A stretch of DNA of 64,000 bases, taken from contig NZ_JANFLS010000002.1 in the NCBI RefSeq assembly GCF_024385465.1, positions 1 to 64,000 on the forward strand. The letters run 5' to 3'. The translations under genes were made by a program, and so were the position numbers. This DNA comes from Arthrobacter sp. zg-Y844 (lineage in GTDB: Bacteria; Actinomycetota; Actinomycetes; Actinomycetales; Micrococcaceae). This document shows, one piece after another, positions 7,485 to 16,904 of this stretch. Positions within the stretch are counted from its first letter, which is position 1, and each line of letters starts with the position of its first letter. The notes under the pieces were generated by a model. The model saw only the letters and a list, made by a program, of their open reading frames with translations, ran no database searches and was not told where the DNA came from.

Positions 7485-8936
7485 ATGGGTGAGCATGTGG
7501 CAGGCAGGACGCTTGCGCAGAAAGTCTGGGACGAGCACGTGGTCCGCAAGGGGGAGGACGGTGCCCCCGACCTGCTCTACATCGATCTCCACCTCGTCCA
7601 CGAGGTCACCTCCCCGCAGGCCTTCGAGGGCCTGCGGCTGTCAGGCCGCGGACTGCGCCGCCCGGACCTGACCATTGCCACCGAGGACCACAACACTCCC
7701 ACCCTGGCCATCGACAAGCCCATTGCAGACCCGGTGAGCCGCACCCAGATCGAAACGCTGCGGGCCAACTGCGCCGAGTTCGGCGTGCGGCTGCATCCGC
7801 TGGGGGATGCCGAGCAGGGCATCGTCCATGTGGTGGGCCCTCAGCTTGGCCTGACCCAGCCCGGACTCACTGTGGTCTGCGGAGACTCCCACACCTCGAC
7901 ACACGGCGCGTTCGGCGCGCTGGCCATGGGTATCGGCACCTCCGAGGTCGAACACGTCATGGCCACCCAGACACTGTCCCTCAAGCCGTTTCGGACCATG
8001 GCGATCAACGTCGAGGGAACCCTGCGGCCCGGTGTGACGTCCAAGGACATCATCCTGGCGGTGATCGCCAAGATCGGCACCGGCGGCGGGCAGGGCTACG
8101 TGCTGGAATACCGCGGCTCCGCCATTCGCGCACTGTCGATGGAGGCGCGGATGACCATCTGCAACATGTCCATCGAGGCCGGCGCCCGTGCAGGGATGGT
8201 CGCCCCGGACGAAACGACCTTCGCCTACCTCAAGCACCGCCCGCACGCACCACAGGGCCGGGACTGGGACGCCGCCGTCGAGCACTGGAAATCCCTTGCC
8301 ACGGACGCCGACGCCGAGTTCGACGCCGAGGTTTTCCTGGACGCCGACACCCTGGAACCGTTCGTCACCTGGGGAACCAACCCCGGGCAGGGAGTTTCGC
8401 TCTCCGAAGCAGTTCCCGCGCCCGAAGATTTCAGCGATGAAAACGCGCGCGCCGCCGCCGAACGTGCGCTGGCCTACATGGACCTGGCCGCCGGCACTCC
8501 CATGAAGGACATCCGCGTGGACACCGTCTTCCTGGGCTCCTGTACCAACAGCCGCATCGAGGACCTGCGGATAGCCGCGGATATTATCCGCGGCCGGCAG
8601 AAGGACCCGGCAGTCCGGATGATGGTGGTGCCCGGCTCCGCGCGGGTGCGGCTGGAGGCCGAAGCCGAAGGACTGGACCGGGTGTTCAAGGACTTCGGCG
8701 CCGAATGGCGGTTCGCCGGCTGTTCCATGTGCCTGGGCATGAATCCCGACCAGCTCGAGCCGGGGGAGCGCTGCGCCTCCACCTCCAACCGAAACTTCGA
8801 GGGCCGGCAGGGCAAGGGTGGACGGACCCACCTGGTCTCCCCGGTGGTGGCAGCAGCCACTGCCGTCCGGGGAACCCTCAGCTCACCCTCGGACCTTGAC
8901 CCGCTGCCGGGCGCCGTCGTCGGCACCGCAGCCTAG
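7485..8936 (+). CDS. leuC: 3-isopropylmalate dehydratase large subunit
   Basis: A 483-residue aconitase-family subunit that isomerises 2-isopropylmalate to 3-isopropylmalate together with LeuD in leucine synthesis. Features are DHNTPT near the N-terminus, [22 protein letters not shown], and the three [4Fe-4S] cysteines in LGSCTNSR and CSMCLGM. The ATG at 7485 (MGEHVAG) is chosen because AGGGG (7473-7477) sits 7 bases upstream. An in-frame TTG at 7461 and ATG at 7470 are less well placed. leuD follows after 10 bp, so they form an operon. Confidence 0.96.
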   Translation: MGEHVAGRTLAQKVWDEHVVRKGEDGAPDLLYIDLHLVHEVTSPQAFEGLRLSGRGLRRPDLTIATEDHNTPTLAIDKPIADPVSRTQIETLRANCAEFGVRLHPLGDAEQGIVHVVGPQLGLTQPGLTVVCGDSHTSTHGAFGALAMGIGTSEVEHVMATQTLSLKPFRTMAINVEGTLRPGVTSKDIILAVIAKIGTGGGQGYVLEYRGSAIRALSMEARMTICNMSIEAGARAGMVAPDETTFAYLKHRPHAPQGRDWDAAVEHWKSLATDADAEFDAEVFLDADTLEPFVTWGTNPGQGVSLSEAVPAPEDFSDENARAAAERALAYMDLAAGTPMKDIRVDTVFLGSCTNSRIEDLRIAADIIRGRQKDPAVRMMVVPGSARVRLEAEAEGLDRVFKDFGAEWRFAGCSMCLGMNPDQLEPGERCASTSNRNFEGRQGKGGRTHLVSPVVAAATAVRGTLSSPSDLDPLPGAVVGTAA

Positions 8937-8946
8937 GAGAACCGTC

Positions 8947-9546
8947 ATGGACAAGATCACCACCCACACCGGAATCGGCGTCCCGCTGCGCCAAAGCGAC
9001 GTGGACACCGACCAGATCATTCCGGCCGTCTACCTCAAGCGGATCACCCGCACCGGATTCGAGGATGCGCTCTTCGCCGGCTGGCGGAAGAACGAGGACT
9101 TCATCCTGAACCGGGAACCCTACCGCCAGGGCTCCGTGCTGGTGGCCGGGCCGGACTTCGGTACCGGATCCTCCCGTGAACATGCCGTCTGGGCCCTGAA
9201 CGACTACGGCTTCCGCGCCGTGCTCTCCTCCCGCTTCGCTGACATTTTCCGCGGGAACGCCGGCAAACAGGGCCTGGTCGCGGCCCAGCTTGCGCAGGAT
9301 GACATCGAGCTGATCTGGAAGGTCCTGGAAAACTCGCCGGGAACAACGGTCACCGTTGATCTGCAGGCCCGGACCGCGGTCTGCGGCAGCGTCACGGCTC
9401 CATTCGAGATTGACGAGTACACTCGCTGGCGCCTGCTGGAGGGATTGGACGACATTGCCCTGACCCTGCGCCATGAGTCGGACATCACATCGTTCGAGGC
9501 CGAGCGCCCCGCGTACAAGCCCACCACGCTCCCTGCCCTGCACTAG
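8947..9546 (+). CDS. leuD: 3-isopropylmalate dehydratase small subunit
   Basis: A 199-residue swivelling-domain subunit of isopropylmalate isomerase, partner of LeuC. Typical motifs are [15 protein letters not shown] near the N-terminus and [17 protein letters not shown] in the middle. The start follows AGGAGA at good spacing, 10 bp after leuC. A UUCG-loop hairpin 100 bp downstream probably ends the operon. Confidence 0.96.
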   Translation: MDKITTHTGIGVPLRQSDVDTDQIIPAVYLKRITRTGFEDALFAGWRKNEDFILNREPYRQGSVLVAGPDFGTGSSREHAVWALNDYGFRAVLSSRFADIFRGNAGKQGLVAAQLAQDDIELIWKVLENSPGTTVTVDLQARTAVCGSVTAPFEIDEYTRWRLLEGLDDIALTLRHESDITSFEAERPAYKPTTLPALH

Positions 9547-9646
9547 CACAGTCCAGGCAGGGGCAGGCCGGCACTGCAATGATCAGCAGGCTTCCGGTTT
9601 GCACTCCGGCGGTTTTTCTGCCTCTCCCAGCGCCCCGATATCATTG

Positions 9647-9672
9647 ATAGGCCCCGCTTCGGCGGGGCCTAT
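9647..9672 (+). terminator. Terminator-like hairpin after leuD
   Basis: A perfect 11-bp stem (ATAGGCCCCGC, 9647-9657 with 9662-9672) closes a TTCG tetraloop. There is no long T-run after it. It is the only strong hairpin between leuD and murA. The rest of the 9547-9821 gap shows no gene. Confidence 0.7.
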
Positions 9673-9821
9673 CCGCTTTCCACTGCGGGCATGACCGGAA
9701 TCACACCGGTTCCGGCCTGCCGGAGGGCGGCGTTATTTCAGTAAGCAGAGCCTTGCTCATATGCTTGAGTGCAGTCTCTTATTGCTTCCGGGGCCAATCT
9801 ATTTTAAGAAATCAGGTGTTC

Positions 9822-11162
9822 ATGGGTAGCGTCCTCACCATCCGAGGCGGTGTTCCTCTCTCAGGGAAGGTACCGGTCCGCGGGGCGAAAAATCTGGTCC
9901 CCAAGGCGATGGTTGCGGCCCTGCTTGGCACCGGCCCGTCCACCCTGCGCAACGTTCCTGAAATCAAGGACGTCGAGGTAGTTACGTCGCTGCTGCAGCT
10001 GCACGGCGTCGAGGTCACCAAGGACCCTGTCACGGGTGATCTCACCATGGATCCGAAGAACGCCAAGACGGCGGCGTCCAAGGACATCGACGCCCACGCC
10101 GGCGATTCCCGCATCCCGATCCTGCTCTGCGGGCCCCTCATGCACAGCCTGGGCGAAGCCTTCATTCCTGACCTCGGCGGCTGCAAAATCGGCGACCGGC
10201 CCATCGACTACCACCTGCAGATGCTGCGCAACTTCGGTGCCGTAGTGGAAAAGCGCCCCGGCGGCATTTCCATTTCCGCGCCCAAGGGCCTCAGCGGCGC
10301 AAAGCTCGAACTGCCGTACCCGAGCGTCGGAGCCACCGAACAGGTGCTCCTGACGGCGGTCAAGGCCGTAGGCATCACCGAGCTTCGCGGCGCGGCCGTG
10401 GAACCGGAAATCATGGACCTGATCGCCATCCTGCAGAAGATGGGCGCCATCATCTCCGTGCAGACGGACCGAGTGATCCGCATCGAGGGCGTTTCCGAAC
10501 TCACCGGGTACAACCACCGGGCGCTTCCGGACCGCAACGAGGCTGCTTCCTGGGCCTCCGCCGCACTCGTCACCAAGGGTGACATCTACGTTGAGGGCGC
10601 GGAGCAGAAGGACCTCACCGCCTTCCTGAATACCTACCGCAAGATCGGCGGCGCGTTCGACGTCGACGACGGCGGCATCCGGTTCTACCACCCGGGCGGC
10701 GCACTGAACCCGCTGGTGCTGGAAACGGATGTACACCCCGGCTTTATGACCGACTGGCAGCAGCCCCTGGTTGTCGCCCTGACGCAGGCCGAGGGTGTGT
10801 CCATCGTGCACGAAACCGTGTACGAGAACCGTTTCGGGTTCACGGATGCGCTGATCCGCATGGGTGCCAACATCCAGGTGCACCGTGAGTGCCTGGGCAG
10901 CGTTCCGTGCCGTTTCGGCCAGCGCAACTTCCTGCACTCGGCGGTTATTGCCGGATCCGTGCAGCTGCGCGGTGCAGAGATCGACATCCCGGACCTGCGC
11001 GGCGGCTTCAGCCACCTCATTGCGGCGCTGGCGGCCGAGGGAACCTCGCGGGTGACCGGCATCGAGCTGATCAACCGCGGGTACGAGCACTTCCAGGGCA
11101 AGCTCGAGGGCCTCGGCGCGGACTTTGACGTCGCTTCCGGCGTATCTGCCGGACTCCGGTAG
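9822..11162 (+). CDS. murA: UDP-N-acetylglucosamine 1-carboxyvinyltransferase
   Basis: A 446-residue EPSP-synthase-fold enzyme that transfers enolpyruvate to UDP-GlcNAc in the first committed step of peptidoglycan synthesis. The substrate-binding pair GAKN is at 21-24. The catalytic loop reads LGGCKIGDRP with the Cys at residue 121. This Cys is the fosfomycin target; mycobacteria carry Asp there. The ATG at 9822 (MGSVLTIRGG) matches family N-termini better than an upstream in-frame TTG. It heads the block murA, acyltransferase, gpsA, ddl. Confidence 0.96.
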   Translation: MGSVLTIRGGVPLSGKVPVRGAKNLVPKAMVAALLGTGPSTLRNVPEIKDVEVVTSLLQLHGVEVTKDPVTGDLTMDPKNAKTAASKDIDAHAGDSRIPILLCGPLMHSLGEAFIPDLGGCKIGDRPIDYHLQMLRNFGAVVEKRPGGISISAPKGLSGAKLELPYPSVGATEQVLLTAVKAVGITELRGAAVEPEIMDLIAILQKMGAIISVQTDRVIRIEGVSELTGYNHRALPDRNEAASWASAALVTKGDIYVEGAEQKDLTAFLNTYRKIGGAFDVDDGGIRFYHPGGALNPLVLETDVHPGFMTDWQQPLVVALTQAEGVSIVHETVYENRFGFTDALIRMGANIQVHRECLGSVPCRFGQRNFLHSAVIAGSVQLRGAEIDIPDLRGGFSHLIAALAAEGTSRVTGIELINRGYEHFQGKLEGLGADFDVASGVSAGLR

Positions 11163-11171
11163 CCTGACGGA

Positions 11172-11966
11172 ATGACGGAATCGAATAAGTCACGGGTTGT
11201 TTTTGCTCTGCTCGCCGGATCTCTCCGGCCGGTATTCAATATCTTCCTGAAAAAGCAGTGGCAGGGGGCAGAGAACCTGCCGAAGGACCCGGGCTTCATT
11301 GTCTGCCCGAACCACGTGACTGAAATCGATCCGGTGGTCGTGGGGCACTTCCTGTACAACCAGGGACGCCCGCCGCACTTCCTCGCGAAGGCATCCCTCT
11401 TTAAGGTGCCCGTGCTGGGACCGGCGCTGTCCGCCACGAACCAGGTCCCGGTGGAGCGGATCACCACCGGGGCCGCCGGTTCGCTGGAGGCCGCCCGTGA
11501 AGCCCTGGCGGCAGGGCGCACGCTGGTCATCTACCCCGAAGGCACCCTCACCCGCGACCCCGACCTCTGGCCGATGAAAGGCCGGACCGGGGCTGCGCGG
11601 CTGGCCCTGCAGACCGGGGTGCCCGTCATCCCGATCGCCCACTGGGGTGCGCAGGAAGCCTTCCCGCGCTACGCGAAGTTCCCCAAGCTGTTCCCGCGCA
11701 AGCGGGTGCGGCTGGTGGTCGGCAAGCCCGTGGACCTGTCCGAATTCTCCGGACTGCCGATCAGCAAGGCAGTGCTGGACGCAGCCACGGAACGGATCAT
11801 GTCCGACCTTACGGACATGGTCTCCAAGCTCCGCGGCACCCAGCCGCCCACCGAGCGGTGGAACCCCGTGGCCCGGGGCCAGCGGCAGGTGGGACGTTCC
11901 TTCGAAAACGGAGCCGGCGCATCCGCCACATCAACCAAACCAATCCAACCGGAGGCCGGACAGTGA
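11172..11966 (+). CDS. 1-acyl-sn-glycerol-3-phosphate acyltransferase family protein
   Basis: A 264-residue PlsC-type acyltransferase. The acyltransferase blocks are seen as PNHVTEIDP (an NHxxxxD variant of the HxxxxD catalytic motif, about 48-56), FLAKASLFKVPVLGP, and YPEGTLTRD (about 120-128). It probably acylates lysophosphatidate in membrane lipid synthesis, next to gpsA, which supplies glycerol-3-phosphate. The C-terminal 40 residues are polar and low in complexity. Its stop overlaps the gpsA GTG start by four bases. Confidence 0.9.
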   Translation: MTESNKSRVVFALLAGSLRPVFNIFLKKQWQGAENLPKDPGFIVCPNHVTEIDPVVVGHFLYNQGRPPHFLAKASLFKVPVLGPALSATNQVPVERITTGAAGSLEAAREALAAGRTLVIYPEGTLTRDPDLWPMKGRTGAARLALQTGVPVIPIAHWGAQEAFPRYAKFPKLFPRKRVRLVVGKPVDLSEFSGLPISKAVLDAATERIMSDLTDMVSKLRGTQPPTERWNPVARGQRQVGRSFENGAGASATSTKPIQPEAGQ

Positions 11967-13006
11967 CCCCCCGCAGTGAACACCCCGCCGTCGTCGCCGT
12001 ACTGGGCGCCGGCAGCTGGGGTACCGCCTTTGCCAAGATTGCCGCCGACTCGGGAGCCGGGCGCGGCACCGACGTCCGGCTCTGGGCCCGCCGCCCCGAG
12101 GTGGCCGCAGACATCAACGGCAGGCACCGCAACACCCAGTACCTCAAGGACACCGTCCTGCCCGCGAACCTGCGCGCCTTCACGGACCTCGGCGAGGTGC
12201 TCGCCGGAGCCGACATGGTGGTCCTCGCCGTCCCTGCACAGTCCCTGCGCGCACAGCTCCGGGACGTTGCCGGCCGGATTCCCGCCGACGCCGTCGTTGT
12301 GTCGCTGATGAAGGGCCTGGAGCGGGGCACCGACGCCCGGATGAGCCAGGTGATCGCCGAGGAACTGGGACTGCCCGCCGAGCGTATCGCCGTGGTTTCA
12401 GGTCCGAACCTTGCCATGGAAATTGCCCGGCAGGAGCCCACCGCGTCCGTAGTGGCCTGCACCGACCTGGATACCGCCGCTTGGATCGCCGAGGCCTGCA
12501 CGGCGCCGTATTTCCGCCCCTACACCAACGAGGACGTGGTGGGCACCGAGATCGGCGGCATCGTCAAGAACGTTATTGCCCTGGCGGTGGGGATCTGCGA
12601 CGGCAAGGGCATGGGGGACAACACCAAGGCCTCCGTGATGACCCGCGGACTTGCCGAAACCACCCGCCTGGCCCTGGCGCTGGGCGGCAATGCGGAAACC
12701 ATGGCCGGCCTGGCCGGCATGGGCGACCTGATTGCCACCTGTTCCTCGCCGCTGTCGCGTAACCACACGGCAGGTACGCTGCTGGCCCAGGGCCTGAGCC
12801 TTGCCGAGGTCAACGCGTCCATGACCCAGACCGCCGAGGGCATCAAGTCCGCGCAGGCCGTGCTGGACCGCGCCACCCAGCTTGGCGTCTACATGCCCAT
12901 CACCGAAAACGTTGTCGCCGTACTGCAGGGCGTAATTACTGTTGACGAACTGGGCCCGCGGTTGCTGGCCCGAGAACTGAAATCCGAAGGTGTGTCCGCC
13001 CCGTGA
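11963..13006 (+). CDS. gpsA: Glycerol-3-phosphate dehydrogenase [NAD(P)+]
   Basis: A 347-residue enzyme that reduces dihydroxyacetone phosphate to sn-glycerol-3-phosphate for phospholipids. The Rossmann motif is VAVLGAGSWGTAFAKI (about 10-25). Family motifs follow: VSLMKGLERGT, VVSGPNLAMEIA, EIGGIVKNVIALAVGI with the catalytic Lys, and GLAGMGDLIATC. The GTG start overlaps the previous stop (GTGA), and GGAGG lies 7 bases upstream. It overlaps ddl in the same way, so the genes are translationally coupled. Confidence 0.95.
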   Translation: MTPRSEHPAVVAVLGAGSWGTAFAKIAADSGAGRGTDVRLWARRPEVAADINGRHRNTQYLKDTVLPANLRAFTDLGEVLAGADMVVLAVPAQSLRAQLRDVAGRIPADAVVVSLMKGLERGTDARMSQVIAEELGLPAERIAVVSGPNLAMEIARQEPTASVVACTDLDTAAWIAEACTAPYFRPYTNEDVVGTEIGGIVKNVIALAVGICDGKGMGDNTKASVMTRGLAETTRLALALGGNAETMAGLAGMGDLIATCSSPLSRNHTAGTLLAQGLSLAEVNASMTQTAEGIKSAQAVLDRATQLGVYMPITENVVAVLQGVITVDELGPRLLARELKSEGVSAP

Positions 13007-14160
13007 CTGTTGAACCCCTGCCCGCCGGTACCGTAGCTGACCGTCCCGGAACTGAGCGCCCCCGGGTTGCCGTCCTGTTCGGCGGACGCTCCAGCGAACA
13101 CGCCGTCAGCTGCGTGACCGCGGCCGGCGTGCTGCAGGCCATTGATACGTCCAAGTACGACGTCGTTCCCATCGGCATCGCGAAGAACGGCCAGTGGAGC
13201 CTGGTGTCGGCTGACCCGGCCGAGTGGTCCCTGCGCGCCGCGACCCTGCCCGAGGTTCCGGCGTCGGAGGAATCCGTGGTGCTCTCCTCGCAGAACGGCA
13301 GCCGGGAACTGGTGGCACACGCCGCCGGCAGCCTGCCCCGCAGCCTCGGCACCATCGACGTGGTGATGCCGCTGCTGCACGGCCCCTTCGGCGAGGACGG
13401 AACCCTCCAGGGCATGCTGGAAATGGCTGACATGAGGTATGTGGGAGCAGGTGTCCTGGCGTCTGCCGTCGGCATGGACAAGCACTACATGAAGGTGGTC
13501 TTCGAATCCGCAGGCCTGATGGTAGGCCCCTATGAGGTCATCACCGACCGGCAGTGGCTGCGCGACCCGCAGTCCTGCCTCGACCGTGCCGGTGCCCTGG
13601 AATTCCCGCTGTTCGTCAAGCCGGCCCGCGCCGGTTCCTCCATGGGCATCACCCGCGTCACGGACGCAGCGGAACTGCCGGAAGCCATCGAAGCGGCACG
13701 CCTCCACGACCCGAAGGTGGTCGTGGAAGCCGGGATCGTCGGCCGGGAAATCGAAGTGGCCGTCCTGCAGGGACGCGGCACCGAGGATCCGCGCACCAGC
13801 CAGCCCGGCGAGGTTGCCGTGCGCGACGGCGGCCACGAGTGGTACGACTTCGAAGCCAAGTACGTGGACGGGGCGGCGGCAGACCTGAGCTGCCCGGCCG
13901 ACCTTCCGGCGGATATCACCGCCCGGGTCCGCAGGCTTGCCGGGACCGCCTTCGACGCAGTGGGCGGTGAAGGCCTGTCCCGGGTGGACTTCTTCTACAC
14001 GCCGGACGGCGAACTGATCATCAACGAGATCAACACCATGCCCGGCTTCACACCCATCAGCATGTATCCGCAGATGTGGGCCAAGTCCGGGTTGCCGTAC
14101 ACCGAGCTGATCGATGAACTGATTTCCCTGGCGCTGGCCCGGAAGACGGGGCTGCGCTAG
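13003..14160 (+). CDS. ddl: D-alanine--D-alanine ligase
   Basis: A 385-residue ATP-grasp ligase that makes the D-Ala-D-Ala dipeptide for peptidoglycan. Motifs include VAVLFGGRSSEHAVS at the N-terminus, PLLHGPFGEDGTLQG, FVKPARAGSSMGITR, and the metal-binding end INEINTMPGFTPISMYP. The GTG start overlaps gpsA by four bases. Its 3' end overlaps the convergent DUF3515 gene by four bases. This cluster of murA, gpsA and ddl links wall and lipid precursor synthesis. Confidence 0.96.
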   Translation: MTVEPLPAGTVADRPGTERPRVAVLFGGRSSEHAVSCVTAAGVLQAIDTSKYDVVPIGIAKNGQWSLVSADPAEWSLRAATLPEVPASEESVVLSSQNGSRELVAHAAGSLPRSLGTIDVVMPLLHGPFGEDGTLQGMLEMADMRYVGAGVLASAVGMDKHYMKVVFESAGLMVGPYEVITDRQWLRDPQSCLDRAGALEFPLFVKPARAGSSMGITRVTDAAELPEAIEAARLHDPKVVVEAGIVGREIEVAVLQGRGTEDPRTSQPGEVAVRDGGHEWYDFEAKYVDGAAADLSCPADLPADITARVRRLAGTAFDAVGGEGLSRVDFFYTPDGELIINEINTMPGFTPISMYPQMWAKSGLPYTELIDELISLALARKTGLR

Positions 14161-14636
14161 CCCTGCCCGGCTTCCAGGTCCAGCGTGTCCGCGGGGCTCA
14201 GGCACTGGCTGGTGGGCTCGATTTTGGACACTGCGTTCTGCAGCTGGACCAGGAGGGTAGACGAGGCGACCTCGTTCGGATTGAAGATCACTTCCACCGC
14301 CGGTTCCCGGCCGTAGGTGGTGGCGGTCCAGGTGTCTTCGCCCTCACGCAGGATCCAGTCGACGCCGTTCACTGAGGCGCACGGATCGGTGGTCGGGCCC
14401 GGCACGGGGACACCGCACTTCAGGATCGCCCGGGACGGGTTGCCCCACGCGGCCGTCGACTGGCTGTCGGTGTCCCGCAGGGCGTAACCGGCCATCTCGT
14501 CCGGCAAAGCCACCATGACGGCGGCGCAGTCCGGATTGGCAGCGTCCGGGGCCGATTCGATGCTGGCTACCGGACTGCAGCCGGTGGCCGCCACTGCAGC
14601 GAGAATGAGGACTGCTGGTAACGCATAGAACTTCAT
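14157..14636 (-). CDS. DUF3515 family lipoprotein
   Basis: A 159-residue secreted protein. It has a short lipoprotein signal peptide with lipobox AATGC, lipidated Cys at residue 20, and a globular DUF3515-type domain with four more Cys. DUF3515 genes commonly sit beside ddl in actinobacteria, and this one is convergent with it. The function is unknown. The ATG at 14636 is selected because the signal peptide begins there. Its start region lies 83 bp from the divergent LCP gene. Confidence 0.85.
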   Translation of the reverse strand: MKFYALPAVLILAAVAATGCSPVASIESAPDAANPDCAAVMVALPDEMAGYALRDTDSQSTAAWGNPSRAILKCGVPVPGPTTDPCASVNGVDWILREGEDTWTATTYGREPAVEVIFNPNEVASSTLLVQLQNAVSKIEPTSQCLSPADTLDLEAGQG

Positions 14637-14718
14637 GATTCCAGCGTATCCGCCGCGGTGCCCCGGACCGGAATCGGAATGTATAGACTCATACCGCCCC
14701 CGACCTGAGGAAAAACAC

Positions 14719-15741
14719 TTGAGCGAGTACCCCTTTTCCCCTGAAACTGACGTTCCCGCAGACACCACGCGCAGGAAGTCACACCGTGTGCGAAATGTGC
14801 TGCTGGTTTTTGTTGCCCTCGTGTTGGTTGCCGCGCTGGCGGCCGGTGGCTACCTGTGGCATCTGGCGCGGACCTTCGACAGTTCCACGGACACCATTGC
14901 CAATGCGCTTCCAGAGACACGTCCGGAGAAGGGCGCTGCCGCAGGAGACTCACAGAACATCCTGCTGATGGGAAGCGATACCCGCGATCCCGCTTCCGGC
15001 GACGCACGGTCGGACACGATGATGCTGGTCCATATCCCCGGGGATCGAAGCGGCGTTTACGTTATGTCGATCATGCGGGACACCTGGGTGGAGATCCCCG
15101 GGCACGGGGAACACAAGATCAACGCTGCCATGGCTCTCGGCGGAGTGTCCCTGACGGTTGACACCGTTCAGACCCTGTTCGACGTCCCCATCGACCACGT
15201 GGCGATTATCGATTTTGAAGGTTTCCAGGGTCTGACGGACGCCCTGGGCGGGGTTACCCTCAACAACGACATCGCCTTCCAGTCCGAGGGCGGCCACGGC
15301 GAGTACTTTGCCGCCGGGCCGATCACCGTTGAGGGTGAGTCCGCGCTCAAGTACGTCCGCGAGCGGTACGCCTTTGCCGACGGGGACTACCAGCGGGTCA
15401 AGAACCAGCAGGCTTTCCTGAGCGGTGTGATCTCCGGTGTCCTCAACACGGAAACCCTGACCGACCCGGTAAAGGTCAGCAACATCGTGGGCGAAATTTC
15501 ACCGTACCTGAGCGTTGATGAAGACCTGGACGCAGCGGCGGCAGGGGCGTTGGCGGTCAGCCTCCGCAACGTCCGGTCCGGGGATGTCCATATGTTCACC
15601 CTGCCGAACGCCGGGGTAGGCACGTCCTCCGACGGACAGTCGATTGTGGTGCCGGACGAGGCAGCCATCGCCGAAATCGGTGCTGCACTGGACGCTGACG
15701 ACCTCGCCGGCTACCTCCGGTCCGCCGTTCCGCAGAGTTGA
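14719..15741 (+). CDS. LytR-CpsA-Psr (LCP) family glycopolymer transferase
   Basis: A 340-residue type II membrane protein: a cytosolic basic tail, one membrane helix (about 26-46) and an extracellular LCP domain. LCP motifs are ILLMGSDTRD, ARSDTMMLVHI, SIMRDTWVEIPG, HKINAAMALGG and YVRERYAFADGDYQRVKNQ, which carry the conserved Asp and Arg residues. LCP enzymes attach teichoic-acid-like polymers or arabinogalactan to peptidoglycan. The TTG at 14719 follows GAGG with 8-base spacing. It lies beside peptidoglycan precursor genes, in keeping with wall assembly. Confidence 0.9.
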   Translation: MSEYPFSPETDVPADTTRRKSHRVRNVLLVFVALVLVAALAAGGYLWHLARTFDSSTDTIANALPETRPEKGAAAGDSQNILLMGSDTRDPASGDARSDTMMLVHIPGDRSGVYVMSIMRDTWVEIPGHGEHKINAAMALGGVSLTVDTVQTLFDVPIDHVAIIDFEGFQGLTDALGGVTLNNDIAFQSEGGHGEYFAAGPITVEGESALKYVRERYAFADGDYQRVKNQQAFLSGVISGVLNTETLTDPVKVSNIVGEISPYLSVDEDLDAAAAGALAVSLRNVRSGDVHMFTLPNAGVGTSSDGQSIVVPDEAAIAEIGAALDADDLAGYLRSAVPQS

Positions 15742-15911
15742 CCGGCCCAACCGGCGGCAAATCGTTATCGGCCACTGTCAGTGCCCTGCGGTAGGCTTCC
15801 TAATGACATAGACGGTTAGCGGCAATGACGACGAAGACCGGATGGGACGGGCCCCGATGAGCGGCACCAGCAGGACCAGAGACAGCTCTACAAGCAGGAA
15901 ACGGGATTACC

Positions 15912-16904
15912 TTGCAGACTAAAATCACCGCCAACGCGCAAGCGCTGAAGCGATGGTTGAGCAACGCAGAGGTCTCCTTGGGTAACCACAGCGACCGCCT
16001 CAATGCCATCAATATCTTTCCCGTGGCCGACGGCGATACCGGCACCAACCTCTACCTGACGCTCCGCTCCGCCTCGAGGGCTATTGCGGAAGAGGACACC
16101 GCCGACATCGGCGAGCTGCTGGGAATAGCCGGCCGTGCAGCGATGGAAGAAGCCCGCGGCAACTCCGGAACCCTGTTTTCAGTCTTCCTCACCTCCATGG
16201 CGGAACCCCTGGCCGGCGCAACCCGGCTCTCCGCGCCGTTGCTCGCATCCGCCCTGCAGCGCGCGCAGCTGCGCTCCTGGTCGGTGCTTAGCGACCCGGT
16301 GCCCGGCACCATGCTCTCCGTCCTCGAGGCGGCAGCCCACGCCGCCTCCGACAGCGAAGCAGCAGTCACCGGAGATGACAGCAACGTGGGACTCGCGGTC
16401 ACGCTGCGCGCCGTGATGGACGCCGCCCTGACCGCCGTCATCCACACCGAAAGCCAGCTGGATGCGCTTGCCGCTGCCCATGTGGTGGACGCCGGCGGCG
16501 TCGGTTTCCTGCTGGTACTGGACGCCCTGCGAGCCGCAGCCCTGGGCGAGGAACTGCAGGAAGAACTGCTGGACGGACTGCACGGCTACGACGTCCAGGA
16601 CCCGCACATCCACGCCCACATGCCCCGCATGGAAGGCGTGGAGGTCATGTGCACCATCACCCTCAGCCCGTTGGATGCAGCCACGCTGCGGCTCCAGCTG
16701 GACGAGCTGGGGGACTCCGTCATCATGAGCGCCGTCAGCCCGGTGGGAGACGGCTACCGCTGGCGGATCCACGTCCACACGCCCGACGCCGGTGCCGCCA
16801 TCGACCTGCTGCGCACCCTGGGCGATCCCGAGAACCTGACCATCACCGAGCTGTCCGCAGACGGACACGAAACCAAAGAAGTCCCCGAGGCACATGGACT
16901 CTAG
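15912..16904 (+). CDS. DAK2 (DhaL-like) domain protein, short FakA/YloV relative
   Basis: A 330-residue protein. The N-terminal DhaL-type ATP-binding domain (about 1-190) has INIFPVADGDTGTNLYLT and EARGNSGTLFSVFL. A middle domain resembles the lid region of FakA/YloV (WRIHVHTPDAGAAIDLL). FakA is the kinase subunit of bacterial fatty acid kinase and is about 550 residues; the C-terminal DegV-like domain is absent here. The TTG start has only a weakly spaced AGGA upstream. It precedes recG with an 11-base overlap, an arrangement also seen in other Gram-positive bacteria. Confidence 0.82.
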   Translation: MQTKITANAQALKRWLSNAEVSLGNHSDRLNAINIFPVADGDTGTNLYLTLRSASRAIAEEDTADIGELLGIAGRAAMEEARGNSGTLFSVFLTSMAEPLAGATRLSAPLLASALQRAQLRSWSVLSDPVPGTMLSVLEAAAHAASDSEAAVTGDDSNVGLAVTLRAVMDAALTAVIHTESQLDALAAAHVVDAGGVGFLLVLDALRAAALGEELQEELLDGLHGYDVQDPHIHAHMPRMEGVEVMCTITLSPLDAATLRLQLDELGDSVIMSAVSPVGDGYRWRIHVHTPDAGAAIDLLRTLGDPENLTITELSADGHETKEVPEAHGL

